DNA of 64,000 nucleotides, taken from Euryarchaeota archaeon UBA91. Lineage in GTDB: Archaea; Thermoplasmatota; Poseidoniia; Poseidoniales; Poseidoniaceae. The position numbers and the translations under genes were made by a program. The first letter of the stretch is position 1, and every line of letters begins with the position of its first letter. Shown here piece by piece: positions 57,340 through 64,000 of this stretch. Location: NCBI GenBank assembly GCA_002499705.1, contig DAMU01000036.1, positions 468-64,467 of the forward strand, given 5' to 3'. The notes under the pieces are model-generated. The model searched no databases and had not been told where the DNA came from. It worked only from the letters and a program-made list of their open reading frames with translations.

Positions 57340-60099
57340 ATGGTGAACAAACAGGTATCCATCGTGCTACTCAGCATTTTGCTGTTTTCTATTCCTTCTC
57401 ACGCAGTTGCTACAAAGGAGGCTACCTTTGTGGAACAATTTGGAGAGGTGTTTGAAGAAGTTGTTATTGCCGACTCTTCCGATATGCTTGACGACCCCCG
57501 AGACCTTGAATTTCACCCTGGCCGAACCAATGAACTTTGGGTAGCCAACCGTGCTACAGACAGCATCACTATCATCGAAAACACTGGCATGGAGTCTCAG
57601 ACCTCTCAAAATCGTCAAGATTCCAACAGAAATCATTTCCTTGAAGAAGTCAGTTCAATTGCATTTGGCGCCTACCATCCAGAGTTTGACTGGCAATGGG
57701 GTTCTGCCCAAGAAACTGGTAATACCTTCTGTGGCCAAATTCAACAGAATTTCTTCATGGGACCAACACTCTGGCCTTCTTCTTTGAACCATTTTGCAGT
57801 CGAAAACCAAAACAACGGTAATGGGCTACTTGGAAGCCATATTGATATGAATCACGAATCTCCATACGGAGTTGGAATTGCTCATGATTATGACAATGTT
57901 TACTGGTATAACGACGGCTACTACGGCGAACTTGTTCGCTACGATTTCCAAGATGACCATGACACTGGTGAAGACGACCATTCAGACGCAATCATCCGTC
58001 GATATTCCGATATTACTCTCACGCACGCCTACGGCATACCCGGGCACATGGTCATGGACAAGAGTTCAGGTATTCTCTACATCGCAGATGCCGGAGCAAA
58101 TAGGGTTCTTTGGGTTAATACCGATGATACGAATTTCGAGACCGAGGACATTATGGACGATGCGTCTCGCCTTGAGCCATTGCAAGAATATTCCAGAATA
58201 ACGGACATTGAATGGGGAGTTCTCGCCTCGGGACTTGACTTTCCTTCTGGAATTGCACTCGACGGTGACCGGCTGTTTGTCTCTCAGAACGGTAACGGTA
58301 AAATCGTCGCCTATGACTTGAATTCAGACGGTAAAAGCGCTACTGAAGCGGATTCTATCCAAACCTCAGCCTCTTCGATAATGGGACTGGAAATTGGACC
58401 AAACGGGCATCTGTTTTACGTTGATAACGGAAGAGATGAGGTCGTTCGGATTGATCCATTTATGGACGTAGATGGCGATGGAGTCGGTGACGATGTAGAT
58501 AATTGCCCCTACATTTCAAACTCTGCTCAGGCTAATTATGATAACGATTCCAAAGGGGATGCTTGTGATGAGGACGATGATAATGATTCAGTTCTCGACA
58601 TAGATGACAATTGTCTTCGAGGTAATCTCTCTTGGATTTCTTCTATGCTGACTGATCACGATTCGGATGGCTGTGCCGATTTGACCGAAGACTTCGATGA
58701 CGATAACGATGGCCTATATGACCAGATAGATTCGTGTGCACTCGGTGACGTTGGTTGGACTTCTTCTGCTCTTACGGATTATGATTTCGATGGATGCCAA
58801 GACGCTGGTGAAGATTACGATGATGATAACGACCGAATTTGCGATGCCGAAGAAGTCGATGGTTTCTGGGCTTGCACTGAATCCTCTGCTTCCGCTGATT
58901 TGTGTCCTACCAGCCCTCCATCCTTCTTTTCCACTTTAACAAATGATGGAGATCAAGACGGTTGCCAAGATATTGGTGAAGACCTCGACGATGATAATGA
59001 CGGCTTCTTTGACGAACTCGACCATTGTCCGGTCAATGCCGGAACCAGTAACCTCGGTTCGCTGATGGGATGTTCCGATTTTGATAATGATGGCTATGCC
59101 GATTCAATCGATGAGTTCCCCACTGAACCCACCCAGTGGTCAGACCTCGATGGTGACGGATTTGGCGATGAATCAACTGGGTTTGAAGGCGACCAGTGCA
59201 AGACGGTTGTAGGCACTTCGTTTGAAGACCGCATTGGCTGTCTCGATTCGGATGATGATGGCTGGTCTGACCCTGATTCGACATGGACAACAAGCTCCGG
59301 CGCTGATGCGTTCCCAACGTATTACAGTCAGCATGTTGATCAAGACGGTGACGGTTATGGCGATGCAGCCAATGGCTTCCAAGCAGACATATGCCCTTTG
59401 ATTGCCGGTACATCTTTCCAAGATGTGTTTGGATGCTTAGACTCCGATGGTGACGGATGGTCAGATGCAGGAGATGCTCTGCCAGAAGACCCAACTCAGT
59501 ATTTGGATGCAGACATGGACGGCTATGGCGATTCTATGTCAGGTAATCTCCCTGACAGTTGCCCTGGCTTGTTCGGACTTTCATCGTCCGAACGATTTGG
59601 ATGCCCTGACTCTGACGGTGATGGATGGGATGACGGTTTAGATGCATTCTCTGAAGATGACCGATTTTGGTCGGACGCTGATGAAGATGGACATCCGGAC
59701 CAGACGGGTACAGAATTGAGCGATGATTGTCCTGAAGTTGCTGGAAACTCAAACCAAGATCGTATCGGATGCCCTGATGCAGATGGAGACGGTTGGTCCG
59801 ATGAAGCAGATACCTTCCCGCAAGATGCAACTCGGCATGTCGCCTCTGAATCTTCCTCTCTGACTCTTCAGATTGGTCTTGCAGGTTTTGCAGTGCTCAT
59901 TCTTCTCGCACTTGTTGCAGTGTTTGTAACTCGTCGTGACGGTAACTCGACAATGGATTTGACACCTCAACCGGTAACACCTCAACTGAATGCTCCAATG
60001 GTCGCCAACACTCCACCACTTCCACCAGAGGGCCTACCTGCCGGCTGGACGATGGAGCAATGGGCATGGTACGGCGAAGATTACCTCAAGAACCGTTGA
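57340..60099 (+). CDS. Surface protein: NHL-like propeller, calcium-type repeats, membrane anchor and GLPxGWTxEQW tail
   Basis: 919 residues from the ATG at 57340, chosen because a signal peptide (VSIVLLSILLFSIPSHAVA) starts right there; the frame is open to 57214. Residues about 30-370 look like an NHL/SMP-30-type propeller ('NELWVANRATDSITIIEN', 'GILYIADAGANRVLWVNT', 'PSGIALDGDRLFVSQNGNG', 'HLFYVDNGRDEVVRID'). Residues 375-830 are dense aspartate repeats ('DVDGDGVGDDVDNCP', 'DSDGDGWSDAGDALP'), thrombospondin-3-like and likely calcium-binding. A helix follows ('GLAGFAVLILLALVAVFV'), then a Pro-rich linker and 'GLPAGWTMEQWAWYGEDYL' at the end. Ligand and role unknown. Confidence 0.8.
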   Translation: MVNKQVSIVLLSILLFSIPSHAVATKEATFVEQFGEVFEEVVIADSSDMLDDPRDLEFHPGRTNELWVANRATDSITIIENTGMESQTSQNRQDSNRNHFLEEVSSIAFGAYHPEFDWQWGSAQETGNTFCGQIQQNFFMGPTLWPSSLNHFAVENQNNGNGLLGSHIDMNHESPYGVGIAHDYDNVYWYNDGYYGELVRYDFQDDHDTGEDDHSDAIIRRYSDITLTHAYGIPGHMVMDKSSGILYIADAGANRVLWVNTDDTNFETEDIMDDASRLEPLQEYSRITDIEWGVLASGLDFPSGIALDGDRLFVSQNGNGKIVAYDLNSDGKSATEADSIQTSASSIMGLEIGPNGHLFYVDNGRDEVVRIDPFMDVDGDGVGDDVDNCPYISNSAQANYDNDSKGDACDEDDDNDSVLDIDDNCLRGNLSWISSMLTDHDSDGCADLTEDFDDDNDGLYDQIDSCALGDVGWTSSALTDYDFDGCQDAGEDYDDDNDRICDAEEVDGFWACTESSASADLCPTSPPSFFSTLTNDGDQDGCQDIGEDLDDDNDGFFDELDHCPVNAGTSNLGSLMGCSDFDNDGYADSIDEFPTEPTQWSDLDGDGFGDESTGFEGDQCKTVVGTSFEDRIGCLDSDDDGWSDPDSTWTTSSGADAFPTYYSQHVDQDGDGYGDAANGFQADICPLIAGTSFQDVFGCLDSDGDGWSDAGDALPEDPTQYLDADMDGYGDSMSGNLPDSCPGLFGLSSSERFGCPDSDGDGWDDGLDAFSEDDRFWSDADEDGHPDQTGTELSDDCPEVAGNSNQDRIGCPDADGDGWSDEADTFPQDATRHVASESSSLTLQIGLAGFAVLILLALVAVFVTRRDGNSTMDLTPQPVTPQLNAPMVANTPPLPPEGLPAGWTMEQWAWYGEDYLKNR

Positions 60100-60129
60100 A
60101 TGTTACGCTCGACTACTTGCATCTGAGTT

Positions 60130-61440
60130 TTACAACTCATCAAGTATCCCAGCACTGATCAACAATACAAGAAGCATTATTGTCATCAATACTGCCAATG
60201 CATGGAAAGCAATCGAGACCAAAATACGAATTTCCTTGCTTTCAATCCTGTTGTAAGGGTAGATCTTGGACACTTCTTCATGCCCACCCTTGAGGCCATA
60301 GACAGTTCGAGCAAATGTGGCTCTGCGTACAATTTCAAAGCACACCATGACGCCAGCCATTACGAGAATTGTGCCAAGCGCCAATCCAACATAATAACCT
60401 GCTCCAATGAGCCCAAAAATGGCAATCGGGAAGAACGTGAGATGCATGTGAACAATGTATGTTGGGTATACAGCCTCGTTGAGATAAGCCAACCATTTAC
60501 TTGGACGGTTCAAGAATTTCGATGCCCAACTGAATATTAAGAGGCACCAAAACCATGCATGAAATGATTGAACTATTGCTGCAATGATTGTGGTTCCTGA
60601 AATGGCAGCATATCCCTCATTCACCCATCCACCGGACATGATGTTCGGTATCGTATTCGATTCACTCAACATGAACCAGAAGACTGCTAAAATTGGTGTC
60701 AAAATCGTTATTGGTATTCTTATCTTATCAAGGGCAGGAAAGTAATCATCCTTTGCTGAAATCATCAAGTATCCAAACAAGAAGTAGAGTAAATACCGAG
60801 AAAACTCCCACCACATTCCAACTTCACCAAAACCCCATGGCTTGAACAAAAGGGCATTGATGAAGAGTAAAACGGCAGGAATGAGCATTATTCCGAGCCC
60901 ATATCGAATGTTCAGTATTGACTGTACAGTTCGCACAATCAAGCCCTGAGGATTCTTTCGAATGTGTGCGAATACAGGCGTCAACAGCAGTGAATAGATG
61001 AGTAGATTGTAGATGAACCACAAATGGCCGTAAGGCATATTCTCTGAACCCGGAAATATTGTAAACAATCCAGTGAGTGCCTTTTTCGGTTCAAATATGC
61101 CAAAAAACAGGATGAAGGTTGCGAAGATCAACGGGAATCCTAAGCGTATCCCTCGTTCTGCAACATACTTTTTGGCCGTTCTGCGTCGGAAAGCGAAAGC
61201 ACTCCCCATTCCAGAGATGACAAATAATGCCGCAAGTCTCCATTGATGCATCACTCCAATTATGATGAAAAGTGGAAAGTTGAACAACTCCATACTGCTT
61301 CCTTCACCCTCGAGTTGTCCGAGGGAGAAAACAGCATAATGAAACCAAATGAGCAGTGCAAAGAGAATAACTCGCAGCCAATCAATGTCGTAACGGCGTG
61401 ATGATTGACCGACAGTATTTGGCGAAGGTGAATGAATCAT
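60130..61440 (-). CDS. Acyltransferase-3 family membrane protein
   Basis: 436 residues with about ten membrane helices. The start 'RRYDIDWLRVILFALLIWFH' has the D-x-D-W-L-R and histidine pattern of the Acyl_transf_3 (OafA/MdoC-like) family. A later 'RLAALFVISGMGSAFAFRRR' with 'GFPLIFATF' and 'PYGHLWFIYNLLIY' matches the family's conserved core. Such enzymes move acyl groups (acetyl, succinyl) across or at the membrane onto glycans or lipids. Modification of surface glycans is plausible in this neighbourhood. Transcribed away from the gene at 61559. Confidence 0.82.
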   Translation of the reverse strand: MIHSPSPNTVGQSSRRYDIDWLRVILFALLIWFHYAVFSLGQLEGEGSSMELFNFPLFIIIGVMHQWRLAALFVISGMGSAFAFRRRTAKKYVAERGIRLGFPLIFATFILFFGIFEPKKALTGLFTIFPGSENMPYGHLWFIYNLLIYSLLLTPVFAHIRKNPQGLIVRTVQSILNIRYGLGIMLIPAVLLFINALLFKPWGFGEVGMWWEFSRYLLYFLFGYLMISAKDDYFPALDKIRIPITILTPILAVFWFMLSESNTIPNIMSGGWVNEGYAAISGTTIIAAIVQSFHAWFWCLLIFSWASKFLNRPSKWLAYLNEAVYPTYIVHMHLTFFPIAIFGLIGAGYYVGLALGTILVMAGVMVCFEIVRRATFARTVYGLKGGHEEVSKIYPYNRIESKEIRILVSIAFHALAVLMTIMLLVLLISAGILDEL

Positions 61441-61558
61441 GCTTCAATACCAAATCGTTCCAAGCATCGTGGTATTTCAAACGACACCCTTCCTTGCGCT
61501 TTCATCTGGTTAATCAAGAAGCCTTTTGAAACATTGGTGGCCTGCGAAACTTGGTTCA

Positions 61559-62482
61559 ATGAGTGGGTATGGCGAGGAAGACTCCACTGGGAAGAGTCTC
61601 ATGACACTCGGGGCAATCGCTCTGTTCAGTTTTGTATTTCTTTTCTATTGGGATGTATTCACCTTGCTGGAAAGAACATCAGCCTCTTTTAGGACCTCTT
61701 TTCTACCAGACTCAGTGATTTTCTTTTGGCGAATGTCTTGCCTGCTTGTGAGTATATATGCAATTATCTACATGTTTCGCATGAAGACGGGCACCATGGT
61801 CGTACTCGACCATGATACGCGTTCCGAAATCATTCTTCATCCTCTCGGGATTCGAAAGTTTGTGACGTTCAGTAGCTGGACCCTCATCTGCAGTGTCGTC
61901 TATTTTCTTCTTGCCACGCTCTCTTCATTTTCTTTGTTTTTTGGTTCTGTCCTTCCCACTTGGATAAACACCGCTCAAGTTCTCTTTTTCACGATGGCTT
62001 TGGGTGCAGGTTTCCTAACCTCAACAGTTGTACGTTATGTCATTTTACCCGCTGAAGTCAAGCAAAAGAGGGTACATGAACATCAATTCTACTTTCACAA
62101 CCAAATGATGCATAATTTCACGACAATTTTCTTGGCATTTGAAATTGTCCTCGTTCAACCGGAGTTGCGACCTCACTTTGCAATATTTGGATTGCTTATT
62201 GGAACTCTTTACGCTCTTTTTGCTTTTCCATTCGCCTATTTTGGGGGCGGCTATTATGTTTACAGTTTTATTGACCCGAGACTAAAACTTGCACCCTTGT
62301 TTGTGAGTGGTCTTGCAGGTGCAATTTCGGTATTCTACCTTGGTCTTTGGCTCCTCAGTCTGCTTGTTGAATACAACGGGCTGATCGGTGGAGTGGCTGT
62401 GGTCATATGGCTGTCACTTATCGTTCAATTCCAACCCGAAGATATTGAATATGAAGTTGAAACGAATTCAATTCAAGGATGA
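61559..62482 (+). CDS. Multispan membrane protein of unknown function
   Basis: 307 residues from the ATG at 61559; an ATG at 61526 would add 11 residues but overlaps a possible TATA-like CTTTTGAAAC. About eight hydrophobic segments are visible. The segment 'HNQMMHNFTTIFLAFEIVL' near residue 180 is reminiscent of the eukaryotic FAR-17a/AIG1 family, where a histidine at the start of a helix is catalytic, but the match is short and I do not assert it. The protein ends 'EDIEYEVETNSIQG' in the cytoplasm or outside. It converges on the gene at 62493, with 10 bp between the stops. Confidence 0.65.
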   Translation: MSGYGEEDSTGKSLMTLGAIALFSFVFLFYWDVFTLLERTSASFRTSFLPDSVIFFWRMSCLLVSIYAIIYMFRMKTGTMVVLDHDTRSEIILHPLGIRKFVTFSSWTLICSVVYFLLATLSSFSLFFGSVLPTWINTAQVLFFTMALGAGFLTSTVVRYVILPAEVKQKRVHEHQFYFHNQMMHNFTTIFLAFEIVLVQPELRPHFAIFGLLIGTLYALFAFPFAYFGGGYYVYSFIDPRLKLAPLFVSGLAGAISVFYLGLWLLSLLVEYNGLIGGVAVVIWLSLIVQFQPEDIEYEVETNSIQG

Positions 62483-62492
62483 AAGTGCCGAA

Positions 62493-64000
62493 TCAAGCAT
62501 CTTTCAACGACAGCGTTGTTGGGATTCGAGCTGCGCTTGCTTCTCCATCCATTCTACCATTGAGCTCGATATCGACAACCTCTGCATCTCCAGAGAGTTC
62601 CGCCATTATGAACGTCTTATTCCCTTTCGCCATTGTATCAAGGAACACCTCTTCACCCCGATGAAGGAATCGAGGTTCTACCAGTTCAATTTTCCATGCT
62701 TCGCCAACCGGGGCATCGAAACGCAATGCTGCTAAATCCCAATTACCTTCCAATATGTGGACGCCAACCATTATTGGAATGGCATTCGGCTCCTTTGCCA
62801 TTCGGTGGTCTAACTTCCATACAGCCATTGCGACATTCTCTGTGCGGTATTCAAGGTCAGTAGAACCCCATGCTTTGTTTGCCTCATCCCATTCAAGCAT
62901 AGTAACTGCATGAAGTGCATTGGTCAAATTCTTTCGTGATTGCTGAGGTGTAATCTCGCCCGAATCCATTTGTTGTTTGAACCATGCAAGTTGCTCGGTT
63001 TTCATCAGCAAACTTTCGGCAGATTTCTTTCGGCGGTATTGCTGAATTCCCAAAAATATGACGGGAATCAAGAACAGAGAGCCAAGGAAAAATCGTGCGA
63101 TTACGCCCCATTTTTCAGCATTTTCATCGGGGGGGAAGTAGGGCTCATTTCCTTCATCCATGAGCGAGTAAATTGATGAGACGAAGTAAGAGACATGTGG
63201 CACCTCTTCTCCCCAACTGTGATTGGACTGATTTACAGAATCCAGTAGAGAGACTCGAAAGAAATGCGTGCCACGACTCATCTCAAGTACCGTCTGAATC
63301 TTTCCATTCACCAATGTCACCGTGCGTGCATCTTCATCGACCCATGTATCTTGTTCCATACTCCAAAGTTCAAGTTGTAGGAGTTCAAGATTACTGCCTT
63401 CGACAAGAATCTTGACCAGGTGCTCTGATTCATCCCAGCCTTCAATTTCAATACGATAAACGTCTGCAGTGTCATGGATTGCCAGCGTCAGTTGCCCTTC
63501 AATTTGTCCGGACTGTAGCGGCATGAGAGGCCAAGAAGAATTATCGGCAGATTGCGAAGATGGGAGATACGAAGGTGCTTCTTCGCCGGAACCAATATCG
63601 GAAAAATCCTCAACATGAATCACTAACCAGTGAACATTGGATTCAACCACAAATCGTGCCGCACTGATATTTGGGTAAGGGTAAAACACCGTTGCTCTTT
63701 CTGAACTCAACTCTTGAACCTCACCCGATATCCATGATCCACTCACCAATTGGTCGATGCGAACCGTAGAATCAAGAGCAATTGATTGCAATGTAAACTT
63801 CTGCGTATCATTCATCTCTATTGTTGCTGAAGTGGAATAATGCCCGACGATTTTCAAATCCTCATGGTCTTGAATGAATTGGTTTGCATTCCCATCATTG
63901 AAGAGCACTGCCTTGAGAACCCACGCTGTTTCTAGAGATTCGCTTTCCACTTTTAGCAGAACTCTTCCACTTTCAGAGAAATGCCAAAACTTGGATTCTG
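62493..64000 (-). CDS. Membrane-anchored surface protein of unknown function, N-terminus beyond window
   Basis: At least 501 codons. The frame stays open to the right edge: the codons before the GTG at 63950 read 'ESKFWHFSESGRVLLK' with no stop, so the true start is outside. The visible N-terminal 290 residues are beta-rich with N-x-S/T sites, as in extracellular domains. One helix follows ('RFFLGSLFLIPVIFLG'), then a basic stretch and about 160 cytoplasmic residues, including a helical part ('AWFKQQMDSGEITPQQSRKN', resembling a short SHOCT-like segment) and a mixed final domain ('GVHILEGNWDLAALRFD'). No family assigned. Confidence 0.7.
   Translation of the reverse strand, partial: ESKFWHFSESGRVLLKVESESLETAWVLKAVLFNDGNANQFIQDHEDLKIVGHYSTSATIEMNDTQKFTLQSIALDSTVRIDQLVSGSWISGEVQELSSERATVFYPYPNISAARFVVESNVHWLVIHVEDFSDIGSGEEAPSYLPSSQSADNSSWPLMPLQSGQIEGQLTLAIHDTADVYRIEIEGWDESEHLVKILVEGSNLELLQLELWSMEQDTWVDEDARTVTLVNGKIQTVLEMSRGTHFFRVSLLDSVNQSNHSWGEEVPHVSYFVSSIYSLMDEGNEPYFPPDENAEKWGVIARFFLGSLFLIPVIFLGIQQYRRKKSAESLLMKTEQLAWFKQQMDSGEITPQQSRKNLTNALHAVTMLEWDEANKAWGSTDLEYRTENVAMAVWKLDHRMAKEPNAIPIMVGVHILEGNWDLAALRFDAPVGEAWKIELVEPRFLHRGEEVFLDTMAKGNKTFIMAELSGDAEVVDIELNGRMDGEASAARIPTTLSLKDA

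Noticed and set aside
58470..59830. Aspartate-rich repetitive DNA, considered as a tandem repeat or CRISPR-like array
   Set aside because: The repeats are protein-level calcium-type motifs with variable spacing and codons, not identical DNA repeats with spacers.

Overview
The window looks like a chromosomal stretch from a marine planktonic euryarchaeon, most likely Marine Group II (Candidatus Poseidoniales/Poseidoniota). This is an inference from gene content: an archaeal ether-lipid enzyme (CarS, 14109-14762), an AglB/STT3 oligosaccharyltransferase (16357-25932), three proteins with archaeal type IV pilin N-termini (34405-38170), an archaeal UPF0201 protein (53289-53804), a COG1784 TctA-like permease, a PGF-CTERM-like protein end, TATA boxes placed about 25 bp before ATGs (leaderless genes), and many very long calcium-motif-rich surface proteins. 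No rRNA, CRISPR array, transposase or prophage gene was seen.

Layout. 1-8429 (minus strand): start of a Bax inhibitor-1/YccA-like membrane protein cut by the window edge, a 1644-aa surface protein with six lamin-tail domains and two phospholipase-D motifs, a TctA-like permease, and a membrane-anchored OB-fold protein. 8548-12351 (plus): an HD phosphohydrolase, a CAT-anticodon tRNA, and two exported or membrane proteins. 12418-14762 (minus): a surface protein and CarS. 14904-34404 (plus): PurD, a 3191-aa AglB fused to extra membrane and surface modules, a membrane-anchored subtilisin, a beta-helix surface protein, and a STAND ATPase/TPR regulator. 34405-39036 (minus): a three-gene pilin operon and a WalJ/YycJ-like metallo-beta-lactamase-fold hydrolase. 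39271-51822 (plus): two giant surface proteins, a small protein of unknown function and a lipoprotein metallopeptidase. 51819-64000 (mixed strands): a pyroglutamyl-peptidase/NUDIX fusion, UPF0201, a GT2 glycosyltransferase, a zinc-ribbon membrane protein, DnaJ, another calcium-motif surface protein, an acyltransferase-3 protein, a multispan membrane protein, and a membrane protein truncated by the right edge.

The theme is the cell surface. Seven proteins of more than 700 residues that are exported or membrane-tethered take up roughly 55% of the sequence. Around them lie functions that could build, glycosylate or process such proteins: AglB (N-glycan transfer), GT2 and acyltransferase 3 (glycan or lipid modification), a subtilisin and a lipoprotein metallopeptidase (outside proteolysis), pilins (adhesion), and CarS (membrane lipid). 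Most membrane-tethered giants end in a short cytoplasmic tail, two of which carry a near-identical GLPxGWTxEQW motif. The most unusual genes are the AglB fusion, the peptidase/NUDIX fusion and the lamin-tail/PLD protein. Several start codons were moved inward from the longest reading frame where a TATA box, Shine-Dalgarno site or signal peptide supported it.
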